Positions 56,236 through 64,000 of a DNA stretch of 64,000 nt are shown here, piece by piece. A program made the translations under genes and the position numbers. The first letter of the stretch is position 1. Every line of letters starts with the position of its first letter. The stretch comes from Pectobacterium zantedeschiae. Lineage in GTDB: Bacteria > Pseudomonadota > Gammaproteobacteria > Enterobacterales > Enterobacteriaceae. The stretch lies in assembly GCF_004137795.1 (NCBI RefSeq), contig NZ_NWTM01000001.1:3010035-3074034 (forward strand). Direction: 5' to 3'. The notes beneath the pieces were generated by a model. That model was not told the origin of the DNA, made no database searches, and was given only the letters and a program-made list of their open reading frames with translations.

Positions 56236-56300
56236 CATAAAAAAAAGCCACCCTGAGGTGACTTAATTTTCATACTAATGGTGCGAAGGCCGGACTCGAA
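56236..56300 (-). repeat. Remnant of tRNA-Leu (leuX) 3' end and terminator (att site)
   Basis: On the minus strand the first part reads TTCGAGTCCGGCCTTC-GCACCA, one base short of the E. coli leuX 3' end (from memory). It is followed by a CACC/GGTG hairpin and a T8 run, the tRNA terminator. The tRNA body is absent, so no functional tRNA is present. This is the classical P4 integrase target, here left as a scar next to an integrase relic. Confidence 0.7.
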
Positions 56301-56532
56301 AATGACTATATTTATATGATTTCAAATAAATATAATTCCGCAATTTTTAGTATTGACCACTAAGTTGACCCCAATTCGTTTGATACAACGCTATTTTCAA
56401 TTTTTACGGCAGATGTTAGGTCGGCATGAGAAATATTTATAGTGGAAGGTGATCACCCTGATGATAAAAAGATAACTTCTCGTTTCTAACGAAATATACT
56501 AATAATTACAATAGACAATTAACATTGCAAGA

Positions 56533-56570
56533 CACAAAGCAACGATAGCTCTAGCTATCGTTGCTTTGTG
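56533..56570 (-). terminator. 18-base perfect inverted repeat after the SLATT-like gene
   Basis: CACAAAGCAACGATAGCT and its reverse complement, separated by 2 bases, form a very stable hairpin 84 bases beyond the stop at 56654. It lacks a U-tract, so it may also be a mobile-element end or protein-binding site. The gap 56301-56532 shows no gene. Confidence 0.6.
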
Positions 56571-56653
56571 TAATCTAAAGATTTAATAATTTCTATGAAA
56601 AAAAATCTCACGAGCTAACTAAAATGAAATTCCTTAAATGTTTTCAGATGAAA

Positions 56654-57157
56654 CTAAACTCCTTCATCATCTGAAACTTGTTCTTTCTTAGCTTTATCAT
56701 ATAATCTATCTGGTACATCTAAAGCCTTTAGTTCTATTTCAGCCCAATCCTTTTGGATAGATTCAACCTCTATCATTATCAATTGATTGTTATATTCCCC
56801 AGACAGATACTTAGTATGCAATAAACTCATCTTTCGGTACAATACATTGTATTGACTAGCAGTGGACTTATGTTTAACAGATTGACTTTCAAAACCAAAA
56901 AATGTTTGAAACGACGAAAGGATAGCAGCTACAAGTGACAAGAAACCTAATAACTGAGGTGTAAAGTGGCTTGAAGATTTTGAGATATCCAAAACCACAC
57001 CGCTTCCGATAAGTGTTGTTATAAAAATAATTGAAATACCAAACCAAACATGCCTATTTGAAAGGGATTTAGAAAAGAGATAATGCGCTCTTGCTTTACG
57101 ATGCGCTCTTAAACGAAAATGATTAATATTATCTTCAATGCTACTCAATTTATTCAT
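56654..57157 (-). CDS. SLATT-like two-helix membrane protein
   Basis: A 167-residue protein with two adjacent membrane helices (about 38-58, 'VWFGISIIFITTLIGSGVV', and 69-90, 'LLGFLSLVAAILSSFQTFFGF'), a short N-terminal helical region and a long C-terminal cytoplasmic helical tail ('KSTASQYNVLYRKMSLL'). This layout corresponds to the SLATT domain, a pore-forming effector predicted in conflict systems that sense nucleotide signals. It begins 1 base after the stop of the large upstream gene, so both are produced together. AT-rich like its neighbour. Assignment to SLATT rests on topology and the 'ASQYNVLYRK' tail and has not been tested by search. Confidence 0.8.
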   Translation of the reverse strand: MNKLSSIEDNINHFRLRAHRKARAHYLFSKSLSNRHVWFGISIIFITTLIGSGVVLDISKSSSHFTPQLLGFLSLVAAILSSFQTFFGFESQSVKHKSTASQYNVLYRKMSLLHTKYLSGEYNNQLIMIEVESIQKDWAEIELKALDVPDRLYDKAKKEQVSDDEGV

Positions 57158-57158
57158 A

Positions 57159-60100
57159 TTAATTTACCCTTAATTCCCTTAGCCATCTACTCAAGTGTTT
57201 TTTTGTTGCAGGACTAGAATTTATTGTATCAAAAAAATGATCTCGTTCAGCACTGGATAGAGGAATAAAATCTCTACCAAATAGTGAATACCAAGCATCT
57301 CCGATAAACCCAGCATCTAAATTCACATCATCTTTCAATATCCAGCTACCCATAAACCAATCTTCATTATTCTGGTTCAGATTTTTTTCAATTTCATCCC
57401 AATAAACAGGGCAATCAATGGGAAGAAAATCTTTACTCTTAATTTCTTTCAATCTTGGAACTGCATCCGTTATTGCAGTAACAACATCCAGCATTATTCG
57501 ACCATCTCTGTCATCTAAATAAGAGTACCGTAACTTTTTCTCAAAACTAGAAAATAACTCACCTAAAGATTGATGCCGACCAAAATTTTCGTAAATATTA
57601 CGAAGTATCAGACGTATATTAGAATTATATTCATCTTTAGAAACAATACTTGATTTATCGAAAATTTGAAGCGTCATATCAAAATATGCTTTATTATAGT
57701 TGGTAATTTTCATGACTCTCTGGATATATTCATGAAATTCTTTTCTGATTTTATTAACCTCTGAAATAGAAATCATATGATCATCATAGTGATATTTCTC
57801 AAACTCTACTCCACGTTGAACTGTGCCAACTAAACGATCAAGTCTTTCTCTTGCATGACTATCTGATAGGAAATATAGATATTTGCTTGAGTTAGTAACA
57901 TTTCTTATACTTCCAAAGATACTTTTTTTAGTTAAAATAAGTGCACATTCCTCAGGTGACTTTACAAAACCCAAGTCCTCAGTTGAGTAAAGTTCGATAA
58001 TACGTTTGCCTTTTAATTGATTTATAGATCGATTAGAAAAAGGCGATATCCTACCATTTAGGATCACCCAAGCAATAGAAGTTCTATCCATCCCCTCAAA
58101 TTTTTTTAGAATTAAACCTAAATTTTCTTCTGCCAGATTAAATGAGTTTTCGCTAATAGCATTTGGGGCTGATACAGCTAAGCCAGAAACAAAAGAAAAA
58201 AGGACATCCTCTCTTAACTCTCTCATAAAAGGTATTTGATCAAAATCTAATCTCAAGCGATCTAACGTCAACGGAAAAATACCATCTTTGTCCATAACAG
58301 ATATATTTGGGAAATTCAAAATTTGAGGACCTAGTATTGTTTTGGCTTCAAATAAATTTGGTAGACTATTTCGATATTTTTCCTTTTTAATCACTCTTAT
58401 TCCGTTGCAAACAACTTGGTGGCCTTCTCCGAAATACCAGCAGACACTATCAAACCCTTTAACTTCAATAAAGTTTGGCCGGAAATTATTACTCTGTTTT
58501 TCTACAGATTTTGAAGGGATTCTATACTTTTGTGGTAATACTTTACCAGTAGATAGACTTCGCTCCACCCTCGGCCAATCAAGGCAATACCAATCCCATG
58601 ACTCACCTTCTTTTTCTTCACTTTCCTTCGTACGCATGAAGAACGGAGGGGATGCTGTCGTAACAGAGATTGAAGTACCTATTTCAGATTTTTCTTTAAA
58701 ATAAACTGATATAGGTGCATCAGATAAAGTGGTATCAAAGCTGACTGCCTCTGCAGGTTTAGCATTGACATGACGAGAATGAACTGTCAAGTGAATTTCA
58801 CTAGGATCATCAGCTATAAGGAAAGCAGCAAGCGCACCAACGCCAAAACGTCCAGTTCTTAGAACTTCTGATTTAGATCTATCATTTGCAAATTGCTTCT
58901 TCCAAGCAAGTGAAGTCCTAAAAGAAGAACCCGCTTTGAGAAAGTAATTTTTTAATACGTCCAGTGTCATGCCAATCCCAGTATCTGATACCCGGAGAGT
59001 GCTAGTACCATCAGAGTTATTAATTAACTCAACTTTGACATAGTACTTATCAAGGTCATTCTCATCCCTAACATTCTCAAAGAATGCTCGTTCTCTGCAT
59101 GCATCAATAGCATTCTGTATCAATTCTCGGACTGCAATCTCTGGATAGTCTCCATATAATGGTTTAATAAGTAACTTAGTAAGCTCAGTGTTTGCAGAGG
59201 TAAATTTAACTTCTTCAGGAATAAATCCAGCGGCACGACCAAAACTATTTTGGTTTTCAGTATTACTACGAATCCTTCGAATTGTCATTCCCCAGTTTTC
59301 GTTAGGAAAACGTCCATACACTTCACCGAGTACGGCCCAAGAGCTATCTAACTCATATTGAATATTGGCTAATAATCTTTTGGTTTTTAAATATGATACT
59401 ATATCAGACTTTCTTGGATCTACTTGTATCCTTAACACTTCAGGGTCTGGCTCTGCGTCAAAAGATACCCCTTGAATTGCATCATGTAATCCCCATTCCG
59501 ATTGACTTAAAGGGCTCTTAAGTCTCTTAATTTTGAGTAAACGCCCCGGAGCTCGGGAGCTCTGAAGTTGCACATAATCAGCGATCCTTAGAAGGACCAT
59601 AACATAAATAGGATGGCTATTTGGTTCAAAAACTCTTAGATGGTAATCTCGTTCTAAGATATGAAATGTGTCACGCAGTTTCATGCCATGACTACGAGCT
59701 ATAACTCCTGAAAGCATAGATAACCGATAATTAGGATCATCCTCCCTTATTTGGTCAATTGGCAATTTTCCTTTAGCTCCTGGTATTCCATTTCGAGTTA
59801 TCTCATACGCTAATCTAGGATGGTATCTACGAATGAATTCACCGATATAGCGATATTGAGAGGCTTTCCAATTTTCGATGTCACCTAAATCAGGGGGGGA
59901 GATTGGATCCAATAAACCAAAAAGATTCATTCTTTCATTTTCAGGTAATCTATGAATTTCGGAAACATATTCTTTCCATAAACAATTCCAACTTTTATCA
60001 CCAAAATCATCAGAACCAACAGGTGAAGATTTAGAATCCACTAATTTAACAAAGCTTTCTTCCTGTAGGTGCATTGCAAAATCATGAAGCAATGTACTAC

Positions 60101-60344
60101 AAATTAACAAAGCACAATCTGCCGATGAGAAGTTATCTTTACTTTCCTTCGTTAACAATTTCTCTACCGTCGACAAAACTTCATTTATATGACTCACACC
60201 ATGATCTGTATATTCTCGAAAAAAAACACAGTCATTTAAATAATACCATTCATCAAAAGTAGAAAGGTATTGCTGAACAAGTAATAGCTCTTCTGTATTA
60301 GAGAGTTTATCCATGTAAAATTTTGTTATTTTTATATTTCTCAT
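57159..60344 (-). CDS. Large protein with HD-type region and Hsp90-like (GHKL) ATPase domain
   Basis: A 1061-residue, AT-rich gene. The N-terminal part resembles an HD phosphohydrolase: 'YTDHGVSHINEVL' near 45-57 and 'LLHDFAMH' near 86. A GHKL ATPase follows: N-box 'VRELIQNAIDACRER' near 405-418, G1 'VSDTGIGM' near 453, G2 'TGRFGVGALAAF' near 500. The remaining 560 residues are of unknown fold. HD domains can hydrolyse cyclic nucleotides; GHKL ATPases move as clamps. Coupled to the SLATT-like membrane gene, it looks like the sensor of a two-gene defence unit. The start at 60344 could also be ATG 60314. Confidence 0.82.
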   Translation of the reverse strand: MRNIKITKFYMDKLSNTEELLLVQQYLSTFDEWYYLNDCVFFREYTDHGVSHINEVLSTVEKLLTKESKDNFSSADCALLICSTLLHDFAMHLQEESFVKLVDSKSSPVGSDDFGDKSWNCLWKEYVSEIHRLPENERMNLFGLLDPISPPDLGDIENWKASQYRYIGEFIRRYHPRLAYEITRNGIPGAKGKLPIDQIREDDPNYRLSMLSGVIARSHGMKLRDTFHILERDYHLRVFEPNSHPIYVMVLLRIADYVQLQSSRAPGRLLKIKRLKSPLSQSEWGLHDAIQGVSFDAEPDPEVLRIQVDPRKSDIVSYLKTKRLLANIQYELDSSWAVLGEVYGRFPNENWGMTIRRIRSNTENQNSFGRAAGFIPEEVKFTSANTELTKLLIKPLYGDYPEIAVRELIQNAIDACRERAFFENVRDENDLDKYYVKVELINNSDGTSTLRVSDTGIGMTLDVLKNYFLKAGSSFRTSLAWKKQFANDRSKSEVLRTGRFGVGALAAFLIADDPSEIHLTVHSRHVNAKPAEAVSFDTTLSDAPISVYFKEKSEIGTSISVTTASPPFFMRTKESEEKEGESWDWYCLDWPRVERSLSTGKVLPQKYRIPSKSVEKQSNNFRPNFIEVKGFDSVCWYFGEGHQVVCNGIRVIKKEKYRNSLPNLFEAKTILGPQILNFPNISVMDKDGIFPLTLDRLRLDFDQIPFMRELREDVLFSFVSGLAVSAPNAISENSFNLAEENLGLILKKFEGMDRTSIAWVILNGRISPFSNRSINQLKGKRIIELYSTEDLGFVKSPEECALILTKKSIFGSIRNVTNSSKYLYFLSDSHARERLDRLVGTVQRGVEFEKYHYDDHMISISEVNKIRKEFHEYIQRVMKITNYNKAYFDMTLQIFDKSSIVSKDEYNSNIRLILRNIYENFGRHQSLGELFSSFEKKLRYSYLDDRDGRIMLDVVTAITDAVPRLKEIKSKDFLPIDCPVYWDEIEKNLNQNNEDWFMGSWILKDDVNLDAGFIGDAWYSLFGRDFIPLSSAERDHFFDTINSSPATKKHLSRWLRELRVN

Positions 60345-60712
60345 ACTCTAAAACCCAATTAATGATTTATGTGATTACTCTTCCAGTATAAAACAGCAAA
60401 AAACTGATTTATAAAATCCATTAGTCTAATAACAAACCATTTTCGCTATAGTTATTTAATATACACAAAAATATTTTTTCCACAAGGATTTATAAAATAT
60501 TTATTTTTAATGATAGTGAAATAGAACTTAAATTTTAGTCAATCAAAATGCAACAGATTAGTTACGTCTAAAATGTGGTAAAAAAACATATACGGAATAA
60601 TTAAAAAGATAATTAAGTATATTGATGGTATTTATGGAATAAGTTATCTACCGGTATATGTGAAATATCCACCTCTAAAATATTCGTCTCAAGACAAATT
60701 AATACCATGCAA
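60345..60712. other. AT-rich gap upstream of the HD/GHKL gene
   Basis: 368 bases, very AT-rich, with no credible ORF. It should hold the promoter of the 1061-residue protein gene (minus strand) and the 3' end of the toxin-antitoxin transcript. Confidence 0.5.
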
Positions 60713-61036
60713 TCAAACTAGCACCTTCAAACCATGCTTCTGCACCACGGTAAGCAGTTTCAGCGACAATCCACTAGGGCGTTTTACGCCGCTTTCCCAT
60801 TTCTGTACTGTTGAAACACTGGTGTTAAGGTAGCGGGCGAAAACAGGCTGGCTGACGTTTAGCTTCTCACGCAGTGCCTTAATCTCAAGGGGTTGAAGAT
60901 CATCCACGCTGTTGAGGCACGCCTTGTCAAAGTTGCGCATCGTTTCCTGTGGGATAGCATCGACGCTGAATAATCCAGAAGCCGCGCTATGGATAGCCTC
61001 AAATGCAGGACTCTTGAATTTACTTTTTGCGGTCAT
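60713..61036 (-). CDS. HigA-like helix-turn-helix antitoxin
   Basis: A 107-residue DNA-binding antitoxin with a C-terminal Xre/Cro-type helix-turn-helix ('LREKLNVSQPVFARYLNTSVSTVQKWESGVKRPSG'). It begins within the last bases of the toxin gene (17-base overlap), i.e. toxin first, as in HigBA-type loci. It should bind the toxin and repress the operon. Confidence 0.9.
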   Translation of the reverse strand: MTAKSKFKSPAFEAIHSAASGLFSVDAIPQETMRNFDKACLNSVDDLQPLEIKALREKLNVSQPVFARYLNTSVSTVQKWESGVKRPSGLSLKLLTVVQKHGLKVLV

Positions 61037-61379
61037 GGCAAATCTCCACCAGTTCTTTACTCTTAATCAGTGCCGTAATCTTTTCATCGGCAAGGGTTGC
61101 GTAGTGCTTCGCCAACTCGCGGAATCCGGCCAGTTCGCGATTATCGATATTCGCCATATCCTGCTTGGCATACAGGAACGTGTAAAACCAGTGCTGTCCA
61201 CCTTTCGCCAGTATGATCGCGCGATCGCGATTCTGGTTCAGCCGTTTCTTATAAACGCCGCCGCCGAGATCGTCGGCTTTCCCTTGCATCACTGCCTCAA
61301 TAGCTTCACATAACTCGCTATCCTTGATGGCGTGGGATTTAGCCGCCTTAGTGAACCATTTGGTTTTGAATACACGCAT
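61020..61379 (-). CDS. RelE/HigB-type toxin
   Basis: A 119-residue toxin of the RelE superfamily ('MRVFKTKWFTKAAKSHAIKDSELCEAI', 'YKKRLNQNRDRAIILAKGG', 'HWFYTFLYAKQDMANI'). Members of this group cleave mRNA on the ribosome. It is the first gene of a toxin-antitoxin pair on the minus strand. It sits between the HD/GHKL-SLATT unit and a phage-like element, a position where such pairs stabilise acquired DNA. Confidence 0.9.
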   Translation of the reverse strand: MRVFKTKWFTKAAKSHAIKDSELCEAIEAVMQGKADDLGGGVYKKRLNQNRDRAIILAKGGQHWFYTFLYAKQDMANIDNRELAGFRELAKHYATLADEKITALIKSKELVEICHDRKK

Positions 61380-62392
61380 CAGGCTGACATCCTGTAACCT
61401 TAACTATAGCACTAAGTGCTAGATTACTCTCTTTTCTGGCTGAGTTAAAGTGCTTGAAACTTGCAAAACTCTGTCGTATTTTTGACCGTGAAAACCTGCT
61501 GTCGATGACAGCCACCAATGTTTCCAGTATCGGGATGATACGAGTGACCTGTGAGAAACGCCTTCGGGCGGTCACATTGCCAAAGTCATAAGGAATGGAG
61601 CGTGGTCTGAGACTGACGCCTTCGGGCGACCACAAACACTTCCGTAGCCTGCAAGGAAGAACACGCTCAGTTGTGTGTGGTAAATCTGCCAGCCTTTGGA
61701 AGCAGATATCACCAGGTAGTTTGAACGCCGTTGCGAGCGTGGTGATGAAGGTCCGTTTTGACTACTTTACTTCAAGCCCAACATTGCCGTGGGCTTACTA
61801 TACCCAGCCAGAGAGCGGCTTCCATACCGTAGGAGACTGGCCGTAGCTGCAACGTTTATCGTTGTGGTGATTTCACTTCATAGGCGGCTTAAACAGCGCT
61901 TATCCTCGTAAGTTCGCGTTATCACGCGATTTCGATTTTACTCGTCTCAATGATTTGCGTCTGCGCGTGTGAACGTGCTGGCTGCGCGTTGCTATGCCGT
62001 CAGGCATCTGCTACGCGCCTGCCTGCAACGTCTGCACTGGCGTCACTTTTTCCGTGTCAACGGATGAAAGTGACGCCGCAGCCGAAGACCCTATCAGCCC
62101 CTGAGACATGCACCTCACCCACAGCGTCATGAATCTGACACACCCGTTTGTGCCGGACTGATCGCTTTTTTTACAGGAGATTGAACCGATACCGAGGCAG
62201 GCCTAACGGCCTGAGAGGAAATCCTGCAACCGCAGGCGGCCGCACCGAGTGCATCACCGACACCTCCCAAGACCTCAACGGCTGTCCGCTCTGGCGCACA
62301 GGTATCGTTCAAGGCAGGTCAATCGCGATTGTTTCTGCCCTTTCCCATGCGCCAGAGAAAAGCATCCAGTTGAATTATGAGAGGTAAGTTGC
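61380..62392. other. Long non-coding leader of a phage-like element
   Basis: About 1 kb with no credible gene. It contains two CGCC-TTCG-GGCG hairpins (61559-61570, 61617-61628) and several C/G-rich palindromic stretches. A strongly structured segment ends just before the recombinase gene. The length and structure suggest regulatory RNA or att-related sequence and not spacer DNA. The ORFs in this stretch lack ribosome sites and family resemblance. Confidence 0.55.
62289..62357 (+). ncRNA. Structured leader RNA just upstream of the recombinase gene
   Basis: Nested perfect stems: CTCTGGCGCA (62289-62298) with TGCGCCAGAG (62348-62357), inside it GGCAG (62313-62317) with CTGCC (62335-62339), and at the centre the palindrome CAATCGCGATTG (62320-62331). 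The regular nesting points to selection for an RNA (or cruciform) structure controlling the recombinase-alpA transcript. No known class is recognised. Confidence 0.6.
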
Positions 62393-63271
62393 ATGAGTAA
62401 ATTAAGTCGTGAAATGACCACGCTGGCGAAACAGGCTGGCGGGAGCTACAAGACGGTTCATGATCGTATTCGCATCATGGACAGGCTGTGCCGTCACCTG
62501 CTGGCGCTGAATATTCAGGTGCATGACGTTCAGTATCTCAAGGCCAGACATATCGAAAGTTATGTCGCCGAACGCCTGTCACAGCGGATTGCCCTTCGTA
62601 CCCTACACAACGAAATGGCAGCGCTGCGCACGGTGTTTAAGCAGGGAGGACGGGAAAAGCTCGCCGTTTCTGATCGCCTGACCAATAACGCGCTGGGGCT
62701 GAGCGGGGCAAGCCGTGCCGGGACAAAATTCGCTATCCCGGACGAACGCTATCAGGCCGTTCTGCTTGCGGCGCAACAGCATGATAAAGGACTGGCCTGC
62801 GCACTTCAGCTTGCCCGATTGCTGGGGCTGCGTTCTCAGGAAGCGGTGCAATGCGCCAGTTCGCTGAAAACGTGGGAAAAGCAGCTTGAGCGTCACCAAC
62901 AAACGCTGACCGTGGTATTTGGCACCAAAGGCGGCAGGCCACGCGAAACCCGGATTATCGATCGCGAAGCGATTCAACGGGCAGTAAACGAAGCGCTAAA
63001 GGTGGCCGAAGCGCGTAACGGCAGGTTGATCGATAAACCCGACCTGAAAACCGCCATGAACTTCTGGCGTACACAGACCACCCGCTTAGGGCTGACCGGC
63101 CACTATTCCCCGCACAGCCTGCGCTACGCATGGGCGCAGGATGCCATGCGTTATTACCTGTCACAGGGCTTTTCCCGCAGTGAAGCTAGGGCATTAACCT
63201 CTATGGATCTCGGCCACGGCGATGGTCGGGGGCGCTATGTCGAGCGGGTTTACACCAGGAAGGAGGATTGA
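62393..63271 (+). CDS. Tyrosine recombinase (Integrase_1-like) of a mobile element
   Basis: A 292-residue site-specific recombinase. Active-site residues seen: Arg147 ('LLGLRSQEAV'), Lys179 ('GTKGGRPRET'), His241-x-x-Arg244 ('HSLRYAWA'), His275 ('LGHGDGRG') and a Tyr at 282 or 287. The N-terminal SAM-like core-binding domain covers about 1-110. This type of integrase is commonly annotated as 'integrase domain-containing' in enterobacterial elements and stands next to alpA. The ribosome site is GAGAGGTAAG before ATG 62393, and its stop overlaps alpA. Confidence 0.9.
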   Translation: MSKLSREMTTLAKQAGGSYKTVHDRIRIMDRLCRHLLALNIQVHDVQYLKARHIESYVAERLSQRIALRTLHNEMAALRTVFKQGGREKLAVSDRLTNNALGLSGASRAGTKFAIPDERYQAVLLAAQQHDKGLACALQLARLLGLRSQEAVQCASSLKTWEKQLERHQQTLTVVFGTKGGRPRETRIIDREAIQRAVNEALKVAEARNGRLIDKPDLKTAMNFWRTQTTRLGLTGHYSPHSLRYAWAQDAMRYYLSQGFSRSEARALTSMDLGHGDGRGRYVERVYTRKED

Positions 63272-63474
63272 ACATGAAAGATAACACGTTGATTCGCTTA
63301 TCGGGTGTGATGAAAAAGACTGGCCTTAAGAAATCATGGATTTACCTGTTGATGAAGCAGGGGGAATTTCCTCAGACGGTCAAAATCGGCGCCCGCTCGG
63401 TAGCGTGGGTGGAAAGTGAGGTGAATGACTGGATCGCGGCACGTATCAGCCAGCGCGGGGAGGTCAAACCATGA
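63268..63474 (+). CDS. alpA: AlpA-family excisionase/regulator
   Basis: A 68-residue winged-helix DNA-binding protein of the AlpA type ('IRLSGVMKKTGLKKSWIYLLMKQGEFPQTVKIGARSVAWVESEVNDWI', in pieces). AlpA proteins in P4- and CP4-57-like elements activate the integrase gene and excision. It overlaps the recombinase stop (ATGA) and the following ash frame begins at its own stop. Confidence 0.9.
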   Translation: MNMKDNTLIRLSGVMKKTGLKKSWIYLLMKQGEFPQTVKIGARSVAWVESEVNDWIAARISQRGEVKP

Positions 63475-64000
63475 TGCATTGTTATTTTTTTCTGGCAGGC
63501 AATTTACGATATACTGCTGACGCTGCGGCAAAATCCGCAGCCGGAATTGGCGTTCCGACACTTACCACGTTGCCTAAAAGACACGGATTTATTACGTGTC
63601 TTTTATTAGGCGATGCCTGCGCATACCTGTCAATGGTGGCTCAGGCGGGGGCTCCGCAAGGAGCGCCGGGCTACGTGGTAACCGGTTACGCCAACCCCGT
63701 CTGGGCTACCACCATCGAGGTTGGCGTCTCAGGTGGTAGTGATACCCTGCTTACCACGGAGGCTGCCTTATGGCTACGATCCTTCCCTTTCTTTACCCGC
63801 AATCTTTCTTTTTTTCTGCGGGGGTACATCATGTATGACACCACTCCCCTGACGTTAGAAGAACTCGTCGATCACTGTCGGGCGCTGGCCTACGCCATCA
63901 TTGAACTCGACAACGCGCTCGCGAAAGAGCTGCTGATCTTTATCCTGTGGGAGCGTCTGAACCAGTTGAATGACGCGTTGCAAGCGGAGGTGGCTGACGA
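63471..64000 (+). CDS. ash: Ash family protein, cut by the window end
   Basis: A frame open from ATG 63471 (overlapping the alpA stop as ATGA) to the window edge. It has the Ash hallmark segments 'KSAAGIGVPTLTTLPKRHG', 'DACAYLSMVAQAGAPQGAP' and 'YANPVWATTIEVG'. Ash is a widespread but uncharacterised P4-related phage protein. Much of this frame coincides with the nested hairpins at 63522-63694, so coding and RNA-structure roles are superimposed. An internal ATG at 63831 (MYDTTPLTLEEL) may be a separate start. The gene is incomplete here. Confidence 0.8.
   Translation, partial: MMHCYFFLAGNLRYTADAAAKSAAGIGVPTLTTLPKRHGFITCLLLGDACAYLSMVAQAGAPQGAPGYVVTGYANPVWATTIEVGVSGGSDTLLTTEAALWLRSFPFFTRNLSFFLRGYIMYDTTPLTLEELVDHCRALAYAIIELDNALAKELLIFILWERLNQLNDALQAEVAD
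63522..63694 (+). ncRNA. Structured leader of the ash/P4 immunity type, copy B
   Basis: Same plan as 38768-38918. A 5' hairpin GCTGCGG/CCGCAGC lies at 63522-63541. A long-range stem pairs 63547-63570 (TTGGCGT..CCG..TTACCACGT) with 63673-63694 (ACGTGGTAACCGGTTACGCC then AA). The inner hairpin is GCCTAAAAGACACG (63572-63585) with CGTGTCTTTTATTAGGC (63595-63611). Bases differ from copy A in the long stem while pairing is kept. Confidence 0.6.
63831..64000 (+). CDS. Candidate separate small gene after the leader, incomplete
   Basis: An ATG at 63831 preceded by GCGGGGGT starts MYDTTPLTLEELVDHCRAL in the same frame as ash. By analogy with the first copy, where a small gene follows the structured leader, it may be a distinct translation product. 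It is cut by the window end. The alternative is that it is just the C-terminal part of Ash. Confidence 0.45.
   Translation, partial: MYDTTPLTLEELVDHCRALAYAIIELDNALAKELLIFILWERLNQLNDALQAEVAD

Noticed and set aside
56236-56300. A tRNA gene on the minus strand
   Set aside because: Only the 3' acceptor and T-arm sequence resembles leuX; no anticodon arm or D arm follows, so it is reported as an att scar.
61595-62387. Several ORFs of 60-80 residues before the recombinase gene
   Set aside because: No ribosome sites, no family resemblance, and overlap with palindromic sequence; treated as non-coding.
1-64000. CRISPR array, rRNA operon or complete insertion sequence
   Set aside because: No regularly spaced direct repeats, rRNA-like sequence or transposase ORF was seen on either strand.

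Overview
The window looks like chromosome of a soft-rot enterobacterium, most likely Pectobacterium. This rests on an E. coli-type L-rhamnose regulon in enterobacterial order, a YcfD/RoxA-type ribosomal oxygenase, enterobacterial RhaS, AspA and RtcB sequences, several chemoreceptors, and P4-type mobile-element traces. The species call is inferred from protein resemblance and was not checked against any database. No rRNA, intact tRNA or CRISPR array was seen.

Layout. 1-4620: a Dpp/Opp-type peptide ABC transporter (binding protein cut by the window edge, two permeases, one double ATPase). 4702-11186: a broken ParE toxin, then rhaR-rhaS divergent from rhaB-rhaA-rhaD-rhaM. 11622-21568: two chemoreceptors around an mgtA Mg2+ ATPase (with a short proline-containing leader ORF) and a large secreted protein of unknown function. 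21667-28104: a DUF1615 lipoprotein, an HNH nuclease, and an RNA-repair locus in which rtcB is followed by a HEAT-repeat gene instead of rtcA, with a sigma-54 promoter and divergent rtcR. 28215-38545: a restriction block with mcrB-mcrC on the minus strand and hsdR-hsdM-hsdS on the plus strand. 38571-39900: a dispersed repeat, a structured leader of the phage P4 'ash' type and a small ORF. 39924-42611: a LysR regulator and aspartase.

42773-50837 is the most original metabolic region. A 59-residue precursor-like peptide is followed by a strong hairpin, two unfamiliar helical proteins and a phytanoyl-CoA-dioxygenase-like enzyme. It lies head to head with a TolC/HlyD/ABC-2-permease exporter that has no ATPase gene. 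I read it as a candidate undescribed modified-peptide (RiPP-like) locus. 50915-53893 is ordinary: a secreted alpha/beta hydrolase, roxA and a GNAT acetyltransferase.

53989-64000 is accessory DNA. It contains a truncated phospholipase-D-like gene and a 1.6 kb island relic between two direct repeats that resemble the 3' end and terminator of tRNA-Leu (leuX), carrying a kinase, a ParDE pair and a remnant P4 integrase. Next comes an AT-rich two-gene unit: a 1061-residue protein with an HD-like region and a GHKL ATPase domain, and a SLATT-like two-helix membrane protein. This is a candidate anti-phage system. A RelE/HigB-type toxin-antitoxin pair follows, and then the start of another element: structured leader, tyrosine recombinase, AlpA and Ash.
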